Of a stretch of 64,000 nt of DNA, positions 43,634 to 53,494 are shown one piece after another; the stretch's first letter is position 1, and each line of letters opens with the position of its first letter. The notes beneath the pieces were generated by a model. The model had not been told where the DNA came from, made no database searches, and worked only from the letters and a program-made list of their open reading frames with translations. The translations under genes were made by a program, and so were the position numbers. Source of the DNA: Cerrena zonata (Eukaryota > Basidiomycota > Agaricomycetes > Polyporales > Cerrenaceae); the NCBI GenBank assembly GCA_038087015.1, contig JASBNA010000047.1, positions 1 through 64,000 on the forward strand. Reading direction: 5' to 3'.

Positions 43634-45122
43634 ATACGACTACGGTTAAGTTTCCTTCACCGCAATATTCTTCGCCACTTGGGGATCATTATACTGCTCT
43701 TGATGGGTTAATACATTTGATAGAGTCATTAAATAATGGGGCTGCTGATGGGACGGGGATTTATAAGCTAGTTACGTTTGCAAGAAACTTGATTGGATAT
43801 GACCTCCCCCAGTTTCTTGTTAATTATGAAATTGAAAACCAAAATGATTTATTTGGTAGTTATCCTACTACTAAAGATAAGGTGCCTAGTGCCATCTTTG
43901 CTGCCGTATTTGGGGTTTTAGCAATACTTCATTTGATTTTATTTATAATAAATTGTACCAGAGGTCACTATTTCATCATGTCATTGATTTGGTTTTTGAA
44001 TTGTCTAATGAGAGTTGTTGGCTGGATACTTCGGGCAGTTTGGAGTGATGATCTAACCCTAGTACAGCTTGGTCTTACTGACGAATTTTTTCTAATTATT
44101 CCTTCCATTCTATTGGTTTCAACTAATTTAATCTTGGCTCAAAGATTGTTTACTTGGAGACATCCTGTTGGTGGTTCTCGTAAATTATTTTGGGGTATTA
44201 TGCTTGCTTTATACGGATTAGTTGTTATCATTATCATTATTACTGTTTTTGCTTCTTTTGTTCCTTATTTGAAATATTTGAGTAATTATAGTTATCGAGC
44301 TTATAAAATCATTGTTATGTTTAGTGCCGTTTTAATTATCCTTTATTCTTTAACTGCAATTGCATTATTAGGGTTATCTTATTTTTTAAACCAACTAGAA
44401 AAGATGAAAATTTGTATACTTATCAACCTTGGTGGATTGAAAGTTTTAGTCCAACTTATTTTGTTAAAAGGAATGCCGCAAAAGATGCTGAAGAAACTTT
44501 TATGAAGCGTAATCATAATCACCGTCATGCCATTAGAGTTATTGCCGCTACTCATCATCATTATAAGATGGTGGAAGGTTTATCAAATGAAAGAGGTACT
44601 TTGAAACATAATACCTCTTTGGGGATAGTTTGTATTACAACTCTTTTAATCTTTGTCGGTGCTATTGGTCGTTGTGTCGTTACTTTCCAGCATCGTTACG
44701 CTAGAGATGAAGGTCCTGCTTCTAATAATGTCTTTATGTATATATGTTGGGGTTTATTCGAAGTTATTATTAATCTTCTTTACTTGGTGGGTAGAGTTGA
44801 TCTTCGTTTCTATAGACCTGATGTATTACCTGGTAAAGTCAGAGCAATTGTTACTGCTGAACAGACTTATTATCCATCTTCTGAAGATGAAGATGAAGAT
44901 GAAGAATATACTAATACTTTACGTTCTACCAGTGATTTTGAATCCTTTTCAAAACAAAGTGATGAAGTTGATGATGATTTGGATTTCCAAGCTTCTAATG
45001 GTAAAACAAAAGATTTACCTTATCCTGCTGAAGATTTCAAACCAGATTTTACAAAACCTTCTCCTGCCTATAAACATGGCACTTATCCAAAAGATTCTGA
45101 ACTGGATGAATTCCACTTTTAA
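43630..45122 (+). CDS. multispanning membrane protein, tandem family member 3, frameshifted
   Basis: Third paralogue, about 497 residues if joined. The first frame (from 43630) holds LFTWRHPVGGSR and LTAIALLGLSYF, then goes out of phase. The second (to 45122) holds TYQPWWIESF, MKRNHNHRHAIRVIAATHHH and an acidic tail ending DEFHF. One T is missing from the T run at 44382-44387, where copies 1 and 2 encode YFFKPT. It has a longer acidic tail than copies 1 and 2. DNA identity with the other copies is high in the His-rich block, suggesting recent duplication or gene conversion. Confidence 0.85.
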
Positions 45123-45587
45123 TTATACCCTATTTATTTGCGCTAGTTACAAAACACCTTCAATTCTTGTTAATTACTTTTTCTTTTGATATTTATTTTA
45201 TTATAATCATACATCTTGTATTGACACACGAACAACGGCTGTAATTACCGAACTGACTGTAACACAATGTGACATTGTCTCACTGAAGGAGTCGTAATAA
45301 ATACCTAATTGATTCAAATTTAACTGCAAAAAAAATTTTTCTCTTGATTGTGTAATTTCATCAGATGACTCGTTTAAAAGATGCCATCGACTCTTCTTCG
45401 GTGATTACCTACAGTTTGGTTTTATAATTAAATATACATTATACACTAAACTCTATGTATAGTTTGTTTGTTTTTTTTTTTGGTTTTTTGATAGTTTTTC
45501 TTTTTCTATTGAATTTAAATAATTTAGCTTTGAATAGTTTATAAAGATGAATATATCTAAGCATTTAAATAATTGTAGCGAAAGAAG
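45123..45587. other. convergent spacer, tandem gene 3 / NDE1
   Basis: 465 bp of AT-rich 3' flanking sequence of two convergent genes. A T run at about 45470-45481. Nothing else recognised. Confidence 0.5.
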
Positions 45588-47510
45588 TTATTCTTTAGAG
45601 ATATCTCTACCAAACATGGAAACTTTAACCCAATCTAAACAAACCAAGATTTGATTTTTAACAGAAAGACACATGTAAATGTAAGCAGATCTCCAGAATA
45701 AGAAAGTTAAGGTACCACCGGTGGTAACGTTGGACCAATCACCCCAGACCAAATCAGCAACAGCACGTTCAGAACCAATATAAGCCAAAGAACCTTGGTG
45801 ATTATAGACAAAACCAGGTAATTTTTCTTGTAATTTACTTAATTTTTTGGTTAAACGTTCGATATTATCAGTTGGAGTTGGGTGAGCTAATTGATATTGT
45901 AAAGTATCAATTTCATGTAATTTAGCAAAATGTTTACCTAAGAAAATACCTTCTTGGAAAGCAACTTGAGCAGTTGGAGCACATTTGGTGAAAGTACAAT
46001 CACCTAAAGCAAAAATATTTTTAGAACCATCAACTAACATTTGTTCATTAACCAATAAACCTCTACGAGCATTTTTTTGTTCATCAATTTTTGAAGTTAA
46101 ACTTTGAGTAACTGGTCTTTGAGCGTTACCGGTAGCCCAAATTAACATACCGTAAGGAATATCAATCATTGAAGTAGAACCATCTTTAGCAGATTTAACT
46201 TGAGCACTAACAGTTTTATCGTCAACTTTTTTAATCATAGTATTAGTTCTTAAATCGATATTAGTATCTTCAAAAACTTGTTTAGTATAGTCAACCAATT
46301 TTTTATTAAACATATTTAAGACATTTGGTAAAGCTTCAACTAAAGTAACTTTAATTTCACTAGCAACTTCTGGCATCCATTTTTTCAAATCTTGGTCAAT
46401 GTAATCTTGAATTTCACCAGCCACTTCAACACCAGTTGGACCACCACCACAAACAACAATTGATAATAATCTTTTTCTTTCAGGATCACCTTTTGGTAAG
46501 ATATTAGCAGCTTCAATAACATCCATTAATCTTTTTCTAATTTTGATAGAATCACTAACTTCTTTTAAGAAAGTTGAATGTTCGGCAACACCGGGAATAC
46601 CAAAAGTTGAAGGTTGAGCACCAACACCAACAACCAAGTAATCATAATTCAAAGAGGTAGTAATTTCTTCAACGCCAGAGTACTCAGAGACAGTTGATTT
46701 AGCAGAACCGGTATCTTTACCAGAATGACCGGAATGAACAGTAGTTGATTGTTTTAAAGTCAATTTATTATTAACTGGATCGATATCAGTGGCTTCGGCT
46801 TCTAAGTAAATAACTTCACCAGGGCTGTTTCTAGTGATTGATCTAACTGGTTCAATGATTGATCTTAATTCAACAGTACCAGTTGGACAAGAAGGTAATA
46901 AAGGAGTGAAAAGGAAATAATTTCTTGGAGAAACAACGACAACATTATATAAGGTAGTATCTAAATTCTTCAACAAAGAAATAGACCCCCAACCAGAACC
47001 TAAAATAACCAAAGTTTTCTTTTTTTGACCATTTTCAAATAATGGAACTTGTTTAACCTGTTCACTAGGATGAGATTCATTCCAAATTTTATAAGAAATA
47101 AAAGCCATTGAACCAAAAACAGTTAAACCAGTGGCTCTTTTAACCGTGGTCCATGATTTTGAAAGTAATCCTGGACTCTTTGGAATCTTACCATTGGCAG
47201 ATTGCCAAACTCTTGGACTAGTTGAAAATAATCTTTTTGATGTTAAGCGAAACATTGCACCAGGATTTAATAAACCAGTATTTGGTACTAACGGAATTGC
47301 TGATGGTGGTTTCAATATATATCCAAACTCTTGTTTAAGTAACTTGGATTCCAATTGACAGCTTCCTGTTTTAAAACAACTTTCAATACCGGTTCGTTTG
47401 GAATTAGAAGATAGTAGTCTAATAGATTTTCTGAAAAAATGTCTGCTGGGCATCACAGGCGACCGAGACAATTTTATATCGGCCCAATTAATTTTTATGC
47501 TCTTTATCAT
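45588..47510 (-). CDS. NDE1: mitochondrial type II NADH dehydrogenase, Nde1-like
   Basis: The first ATG at 47510 gives 640 residues; an internal ATG at 47255 (MFRLTSKRLFSTSPRVW) gives 555, close to the usual size. Two nucleotide-binding folds are visible: LVILGSGWGSISLL (FAD) and SIVVCGGGPTGVEVAGEI (NADH). The C-terminal membrane-binding segment (GTLTFLFWRSAYIYMCLSVK) is present. A hydrophobic stretch after the presequence suits an external-facing Nde1/Nde2 enzyme, which oxidises cytosolic NADH and feeds ubiquinone without proton pumping. Internal Ndi1 is an alternative. Both possible starts are followed by Arg/Ser-rich presequence-like stretches. Confidence 0.9.
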   Translation of the reverse strand: MIKSIKINWADIKLSRSPVMPSRHFFRKSIRLLSSNSKRTGIESCFKTGSCQLESKLLKQEFGYILKPPSAIPLVPNTGLLNPGAMFRLTSKRLFSTSPRVWQSANGKIPKSPGLLSKSWTTVKRATGLTVFGSMAFISYKIWNESHPSEQVKQVPLFENGQKKKTLVILGSGWGSISLLKNLDTTLYNVVVVSPRNYFLFTPLLPSCPTGTVELRSIIEPVRSITRNSPGEVIYLEAEATDIDPVNNKLTLKQSTTVHSGHSGKDTGSAKSTVSEYSGVEEITTSLNYDYLVVGVGAQPSTFGIPGVAEHSTFLKEVSDSIKIRKRLMDVIEAANILPKGDPERKRLLSIVVCGGGPTGVEVAGEIQDYIDQDLKKWMPEVASEIKVTLVEALPNVLNMFNKKLVDYTKQVFEDTNIDLRTNTMIKKVDDKTVSAQVKSAKDGSTSMIDIPYGMLIWATGNAQRPVTQSLTSKIDEQKNARRGLLVNEQMLVDGSKNIFALGDCTFTKCAPTAQVAFQEGIFLGKHFAKLHEIDTLQYQLAHPTPTDNIERLTKKLSKLQEKLPGFVYNHQGSLAYIGSERAVADLVWGDWSNVTTGGTLTFLFWRSAYIYMCLSVKNQILVCLDWVKVSMFGRDISKE

Positions 47511-48311
47511 TTTGTGGTTGCGCGAGGAGAATTGGGTCTTTTCCACTGATTGTTCGGTTCCGCAGTGAAAAATTCCTTTATGCTTTGGGATCTTCTTATT
47601 GGAAGTGAGTTTTGCAGGCTGGAACTGGTTCTGATTATCCGGATTGCAATACGGAGCGTGGGACGGATTGCAAGAAGCTGAGTGCTAAAGTGTCACGGTT
47701 AGTGGCTAGTTGTGTTTGTAGTGAAGGATTTAAGCCTGGTCTCTGGATGGTTGGAGTTTAGCCTATAAACAATCGTACACCAGATCTATTAAGGAAGAGG
47801 AGAAGGTTTAGTATATGAAAGCAAATAATTAGGAGGAAAAGGCCCTTTGGAGGAACTCAATTGCTTTTATCTTGTATAAAGTCTTGAGCTTTTTTTTTAA
47901 TTTGCTTCTTTTTCGTTGCTTTTAACCCAGTTAAGATTATTACTACATATACTTTCATAATTACGGGGTGGGCTAGAGGTGTAACGGATACCTGTTTAAA
48001 CCCATATAGGACGAATGGTTTTGTAATCGAGTGCTTACTACCTAATTATTCCTATTACGATTGCAAAAACTCTTCGCTGTTTCGGAACAAGTTATGCCGA
48101 TTTGCTAGGTGCTTGTAGCTTAACTCCAGTAGCTGTTGAAACGGGAATTAACCACCTTTGTATGCCATTACACCGAACTTGTTTTGTTCTATTGGTTTTT
48201 CAGTTTTGTCTTTTTTGTTTTTTTGCAACAATACATTTATTTATTTATTGGGTTGTAATCTATACAAATCCACTTACTCGTTTATCTATACAAATCCACT
48301 TACTCGGTTAT
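47511..48311. other. NDE1 upstream region
   Basis: 801 bp between the NDE1 start and the SRN2 stop. A single TTTGCAGGCTGG element is at about 47611-47622. Two and a bit copies of a 26-bp repeat approach 48311. No RNA gene recognised; several small open frames are chance. Confidence 0.5.
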
Positions 48312-48335
48312 CTATACAAATCCACTTACTCGTTC
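48258..48335 (+). repeat. 26-bp tandem repeat, three copies
   Basis: Unit ATCTATACAAATCCACTTAC plus CTCG and two variable bases, starting at 48258, 48284 and 48310, nearly identical. The last copy overlaps the 3' end of SRN2 and encodes its final residues (VSGFV) and stop. Confidence 0.93.
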
Positions 48336-48863
48336 CTGGTTCCATCGGTTCAAGACCTCCTTTCTTCTATGATATTGCTTGCGACTGGCCCTGAACTCCT
48401 GGACTAGTTCATTCATCTCGTCATCTCCCGTACCATGTCTTTTGACTATATCGTTGGCCTCTTGGGCGTCTTTGTCAATCATTTTACGATACTTTTGTTT
48501 CAAGAAATCCTGGTTGAAGTTGGAACTTAGTAATTGGTACTGGTATGTTTCCAAATTAACAAATTCCTGAAATTTCTGCTCAATTTGGTGGATTTGCTCA
48601 TCGATCTTAGTTCCATATCCCTGATACTCCTCTAGGATCTCGATGATTCGATTCAATTTGCCAATCTGCTCATTAAGAACCCCAACCACCTCCTGCTTCC
48701 ATGTTTCATATCCTTTCAACGTTTTAACGTACCCCAGTACTAACTGGTACAGCTGGACAAATTGCTCCAACATGTTCGGAGGTAGAAGCTTCAACTGCTT
48801 GGGGAGCGGAAGCGCCTGGAGCCTGTCTGTTCTCAAGGGCTCGATCACCTGTATCCCACTCAT
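48312..48863 (-). CDS. SRN2: ESCRT-I subunit Srn2/Vps37-like
   Basis: Predicted 183 residues, mostly helical. The C-terminal part (FRASRKQYHRRKEVLNRWNQ) has the look of the Mod(r)/Vps37 domain, and the length fits (213 in Saccharomyces). Vps37 is the elongated stalk component of ESCRT-I with Vps23, Vps28 and Mvb12. The assignment is by helix pattern and the conserved Arg/Tyr/Trp residues near the end, so it is less firm than the other calls. The last codons lie in a tandem repeat. Confidence 0.65.
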   Translation of the reverse strand: MSGIQVIEPLRTDRLQALPLPKQLKLLPPNMLEQFVQLYQLVLGYVKTLKGYETWKQEVVGVLNEQIGKLNRIIEILEEYQGYGTKIDEQIHQIEQKFQEFVNLETYQYQLLSSNFNQDFLKQKYRKMIDKDAQEANDIVKRHGTGDDEMNELVQEFRASRKQYHRRKEVLNRWNQERVSGFV

Positions 48864-49102
48864 CTTAATCTGTTGTTATTACACTTTCATTCGTCATTAG
48901 GGACCGTTTCCCTTCCCTTTTTTTTTATTATTATTTTTCTTTGATCGGTTTTTGTCCTCGCAGCAAACTCCGTACCCATTGGCTGCAATCCGACAACGGA
49001 GAAACGGGCACTTACATTCCTTTAGTGTTATAAGGTATACGATTACTTGGTAATGGCAAATGAATATGAGATCCGTTATATTCCTATATATGAGGTCATA
49101 CC

Positions 49103-50974
49103 TTATTTACTTAAAAGTTTGGCAAGAATTTTAGCATCTCTTTCATCTTGATATTTTTGCAATCTTTTATTAGCACTTTCTCTAATCGATTCTCCATACT
49201 TGAATAAGATTATGGGGAAAGGTACTCCAATTACTATGGCTATAATGGCAAACATGGTGTTGGCCATACCGTAACCCATCTTGGAGTACATGGTGTTAGC
49301 AAATAATGGATAAGTAAATCCGCAAATACTTCTGAAAACGGCTGATGCTGCTAATGCTGATGCTGAAAATTTAATACTATCGATTAATACTCCTTGTAGT
49401 GACTGGAATACACAACAAAAGGAAAATCCAAATATGGCAGTACCAATCGATGGCATTATCCAGTGTAGTTTATATTCAATCAGCCATCCGTACCATAATA
49501 ATGATATTGGTATTAATAACCCAGTATTAATCAATAAACATGGGATTCGGTACTCGGGTTTACCAATGCCACCATTCTTATTACTCAAGTATATATATAT
49601 TTTTTGTAATATAATGGTCCAGAATATAACTCCAATGATAAACCCGATCCCCATTGGTAAATACATTAGCCCAACTGCTCCTTTACTAAAACCATAATGC
49701 TGCCCGTATATGCTTGGGAAAGTTACAATCATCAAGTACATCAAGCCATAGATAAAAGCCATAAATCCACCCAATCCAATCACTATTGGATGAGTGAACA
49801 ATAAAATCAATGGCAAGATCACCGTCATCTTCATCTTGGTCAATCTTGATTCCCCATTGGATATTTCATATATTGTATGCAAATTGTGATTCCCAGTCAG
49901 CTTTCTTAATTTCCTAGCTTTTTTCATCAATATGGTTGGGGCATAAGTCTCCTGATATAAGAATGTTCCAAGTATTGCAACCACTCCGTTCGTTATACAC
50001 AATATGTATAGGGTCCACCTCCAGTTCAAATTAATCACAATGAATTCTCCAATCAATGGTGCTATCACCGGCCCTAATAAGGGAAGTAAAAATAACCCTG
50101 CTAAACTGACATTTCTTGATTTTGGCGGAAATAAATCTCCAACAACGGCCGGGGCAACGTTCAAAGGAGTTGATGAAAACAATCCACTTAAAAACCTAAA
50201 TATTAATAACTGTTGTGTATTCTTTGAAAATGCACATCCTATATTAAAGAAAAACGAAGCCCAACATGATACATCAAGAATGGTTTTTCTTCCAAATGTA
50301 TCGTCTTCACTTAAAGGGGCAATCACCAAAGGTCCACAGGCCCATGCTAAAATTTGTATCGATACTATCATCGCCAATATGACTTGATTTTTAATTCCAA
50401 ATTCTTTTGATATGTCCGTTAATGCAGGTGATATTATCGATGACGATATTGGTGCAACCAAAGTATATATCGATGCAAAAAGTACAATATATACTTTACG
50501 ACCATTTGAAAAGTTTCTTGGATCCTCCCTATCATCAAATCCTTCAAAAGTAATCAATTCCGGATCGATTCCTTCAAATTCTTCTCCGTTATTATCAATG
50601 GCTAACCCTCCATCATCTAATTTACATATTTCTTCATTAGAGTCCGGAGAATCTTCATGCTGATTGTTTCTACTAGCCAACTCGCTAATAATCGTATTTT
50701 TAGTCTGGTTTCTCTGTAGCTTTATTTCATCATTATCCAACTCTCCGTATATTTCTTTACAGCTATAGCCATCATCGTTCTCATTATTTTCGCCAGACAA
50801 CCGAAAGGTCTTTCTAATCGCCTCAAACGACTTGTGTGCCTCTTCTCTGTCATTGCTTCTTGGCCTCCCAGTATAAGCTACTGGAATATCGCTTTGATTG
50901 GAGGAGGATGCCGATAAGTCTTTATCGTTTACGCTCTCCATATCACTCTTCTCTTCAGTATATGATTTTTTCAT
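49103..50974 (-). CDS. MFS multidrug/polyamine transporter, DHA1 type
   Basis: Predicted 623 residues. A hydrophilic N-terminus of about 160 residues, rich in Ser/Asn/Glu, precedes twelve hydrophobic segments in two sets of six. DHA1 features: DREDPRNFSNGRK before helix 1, a motif-A-like loop (PLSEDDTFGRK), and motif C (LLPLLGPVIAPLIGEF). Related proteins export drugs or polyamines at the plasma membrane (Candida Flu1, Nag3/Nag4, yeast Tpo-type). I cannot name the substrate. The ORF is intact. Confidence 0.92.
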   Translation of the reverse strand: MKKSYTEEKSDMESVNDKDLSASSSNQSDIPVAYTGRPRSNDREEAHKSFEAIRKTFRLSGENNENDDGYSCKEIYGELDNDEIKLQRNQTKNTIISELASRNNQHEDSPDSNEEICKLDDGGLAIDNNGEEFEGIDPELITFEGFDDREDPRNFSNGRKVYIVLFASIYTLVAPISSSIISPALTDISKEFGIKNQVILAMIVSIQILAWACGPLVIAPLSEDDTFGRKTILDVSCWASFFFNIGCAFSKNTQQLLIFRFLSGLFSSTPLNVAPAVVGDLFPPKSRNVSLAGLFLLPLLGPVIAPLIGEFIVINLNWRWTLYILCITNGVVAILGTFLYQETYAPTILMKKARKLRKLTGNHNLHTIYEISNGESRLTKMKMTVILPLILLFTHPIVIGLGGFMAFIYGLMYLMIVTFPSIYGQHYGFSKGAVGLMYLPMGIGFIIGVIFWTIILQKIYIYLSNKNGGIGKPEYRIPCLLINTGLLIPISLLWYGWLIEYKLHWIMPSIGTAIFGFSFCCVFQSLQGVLIDSIKFSASALAASAVFRSICGFTYPLFANTMYSKMGYGMANTMFAIIAIVIGVPFPIILFKYGESIRESANKRLQKYQDERDAKILAKLLSK

Positions 50975-51391
50975 TGGATATCTCTTTAGCTTTTCAACTA
51001 CTCTGCCGAAAGTACCAAAGGAATCTACGTTGCTTTATAACTCTCCAAAATGGGTGTATTCAAAGTCAGGCTTGTCTTTGTGAATACCCTCTTCACTCGT
51101 TCTCTAACCGAGAAATACTGGTATTTTGCAACTTTTAGTAGCATTAGATCCATACATCGGTAATATAAGGGAGAAAAAATTTTTCTTTTAATGTTGTGCG
51201 GACGTCCAACTAGTGGATCGGCTGTTCCACCCATAACCGGGATAAAATATATATTACAGTTTCTAGGTTTATAAGTAAGTTTCTAGGTTTATAAGTAAGT
51301 TTCTATTATTACTAAATGATACATTTGAAAAATTAATGAAGAAAATAATTGTTAAGAAATGAAAATGGAATATGTTTGAATCAATTATTGA
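50975..51391. other. MFS gene promoter region
   Basis: 417 bp. It has a 20-bp direct repeat GTTTCTAGGTTTATAAGTAA in two full copies plus a 7-bp partial (51259-51305) and otherwise AT-rich sequence. Confidence 0.55.
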
Positions 51392-53494
51392 TCAATTTTG
51401 TTTCTGATCTTTACTTTGGTCCTTTTGGTCTTTATTCTTACCGTTTTTATCTGTTTCAACAGGTGGTGGATATTCTGTGACACCCCCATTTGCTTCAGCG
51501 TATCTTATACAATAATCATGACTACCATCCATAGCACATTCATTATTGAAGGTGTAACCACGAGGTTGAAATAATGAATCATCCAAAACTTGAGTACTTG
51601 GATCATACAAGGATGGTAAGTTTAAAATATAATTCAAGAAACCTTTAAGGTGAACAATACTAACATCAGAATCTGCAGCTGATAATGTAACGCCCATATA
51701 ATCATTAAAATAGACTGGATAGTCAGTTGTTCTTTTCTTTAAATGACCCGGTTCAACTTTTGTAACCTTCATGGCTTTTTTATCATCTAATTGTTCAAAA
51801 GTAGGAATTTTATGGAAATATTTACGAGGATAAGAGACACGATCTTGAACAATTGATTCAATACTCCAATAAGCAATTGAATTAGGTATTAAAACATTTC
51901 TACCAGTACATTGTTTTGGGGGTTCTTTTTCTTCAATTAACTCACCTTTGTCATTCAATTTTGGTGTAGTCCATGGAGGAACATAACTATCAAAGTCGAA
52001 ATATTCAGAAACATCACCTAATTTATAATAAAATTTTTGAGTATCTGGATTATAATCTTCAACCAAAACAATTAAATTAGGTCTATACATCGATTCACCA
52101 CAGCCACATTTATTTAAATGAGCTCTAGCCCAACCAACATAAACTTGACGATTCTTTGGTAACTCAAATTTATCTAAAATATGTTTTGGAATAACTTCAT
52201 CAAATGGAATATTAACTAATTGAGAACCACCTCTCAAAGGACCAATATAATTCAAATCATCTTTAATTGGTTTTTGTAAGAAATCACAGATACCAGTATC
52301 AATTTCACAAGTCAAAATTTCTAATGGATCAATTGAATAGATGAAATTAACAAATGATTTAGCTGAAGCTGAAGAGTTAGTACTACTAATAAATGGAGTC
52401 CAATTTTTTTCAATATTAGCCCAAGGTTCATTTCTTTTCTTCAAAACTGCCAAATCATGGGCAAATGGTAAATAGCGATGCATAACTCTCTTAACTAATT
52501 TAACTGATTTCATATTGAAAACGATTAAAGGTTCATCAAAACCTAAAGGATTAGTTCTAGTTAACATTCTTGGATCTTCAGGACCATAATAATATTTACC
52601 ATTTTCAGTTTGAGTCAAATATTCAATTGGAATTGGTAAAAATGAAGGGTATTTCACTTCACGATAACTAACAGTTTTATCTAAAATATTTTGATTGACT
52701 GACCCGTCCAGATTTAATCTATTTTCAACAAGATTGCTAACATAAGGAATTTGTAATTGCATGGGAGGTAATTCTTTCCACTCTTTATCAAATAATTGAA
52801 TATATAAAAATGAAACAAATGATTTATTAGGAATACCAGAAGGTGAATACAAAACACGACTAACCATATAATGTAAATTATATTGAGGTAACCAAACTGA
52901 AGAACCACCAAATCTAAACCATTGTTTCTCTTCAGGAATTGTTGGTTTAAATCTAGTTTTAGCAATTTCAATTATTTTTTCGTAATCTGGATTTTCTTTT
53001 AATGCATTTTTTATACTGTTAAAATCAGCTTCTAAATAAGCTTGATCAGAAATTTTGAAATCGCCGGTGAATTTTAAATCACGGCACATATCTTGTTTAA
53101 TAAATTCAAAATCAGTAGATTTTTCCTTCACTAAATTAGCAGGATCGGTATAAATTGTTAATTCAGACTTGTGATATTTCTTATCGTCGATTAAGGAGGA
53201 ATTGAGAGGGAAAGCATTAACAACATCATAAAAATTTTGATGTTTTAATTTTGAATTTTTTAATTTAGATGAACCTCCACGTAAAAAGGACGGTATGAAA
53301 AAACTGAAAAAGCCTGAAGATGAACTATCTTTTGAAGCAGTGGCCAACATAGAGTCAATGTTTTTATTAGAACCAGCTTGCTGTGGATATAAATCTGTTA
53401 AAGGATACTCCGATGAGTTAATCATCATCACCACCACAATGAAAAATATGGCAACCGCCACGAGTAAACGAAAATACCGTTTCCCGTACATCAT
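51392..53494 (-). CDS. beta-mannosyltransferase, BMT family
   Basis: Predicted 700 residues of type II membrane topology: a short cytosolic N-terminus, a signal anchor at about residues 9-26 (LLVAVAIFFIVVVMMI), then a large lumenal domain. Conserved blocks typical of the fungal BMT family are seen, such as FGGSSVWLPQYNLHYMVSRV, GPEDPRM and GWARAHLNKCGCGESMYRPN. Such enzymes add beta-1,2-mannose to cell-wall mannan or phospholipomannan in Candida and some other yeasts. Which of the paralogues this is cannot be decided. The C-terminus is Lys/Asp-rich. The start could be either of two adjacent ATGs. Confidence 0.9.
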   Translation of the reverse strand: MMYGKRYFRLLVAVAIFFIVVVMMINSSEYPLTDLYPQQAGSNKNIDSMLATASKDSSSSGFFSFFIPSFLRGGSSKLKNSKLKHQNFYDVVNAFPLNSSLIDDKKYHKSELTIYTDPANLVKEKSTDFEFIKQDMCRDLKFTGDFKISDQAYLEADFNSIKNALKENPDYEKIIEIAKTRFKPTIPEEKQWFRFGGSSVWLPQYNLHYMVSRVLYSPSGIPNKSFVSFLYIQLFDKEWKELPPMQLQIPYVSNLVENRLNLDGSVNQNILDKTVSYREVKYPSFLPIPIEYLTQTENGKYYYGPEDPRMLTRTNPLGFDEPLIVFNMKSVKLVKRVMHRYLPFAHDLAVLKKRNEPWANIEKNWTPFISSTNSSASAKSFVNFIYSIDPLEILTCEIDTGICDFLQKPIKDDLNYIGPLRGGSQLVNIPFDEVIPKHILDKFELPKNRQVYVGWARAHLNKCGCGESMYRPNLIVLVEDYNPDTQKFYYKLGDVSEYFDFDSYVPPWTTPKLNDKGELIEEKEPPKQCTGRNVLIPNSIAYWSIESIVQDRVSYPRKYFHKIPTFEQLDDKKAMKVTKVEPGHLKKRTTDYPVYFNDYMGVTLSAADSDVSIVHLKGFLNYILNLPSLYDPSTQVLDDSLFQPRGYTFNNECAMDGSHDYCIRYAEANGGVTEYPPPVETDKNGKNKDQKDQSKDQKQN

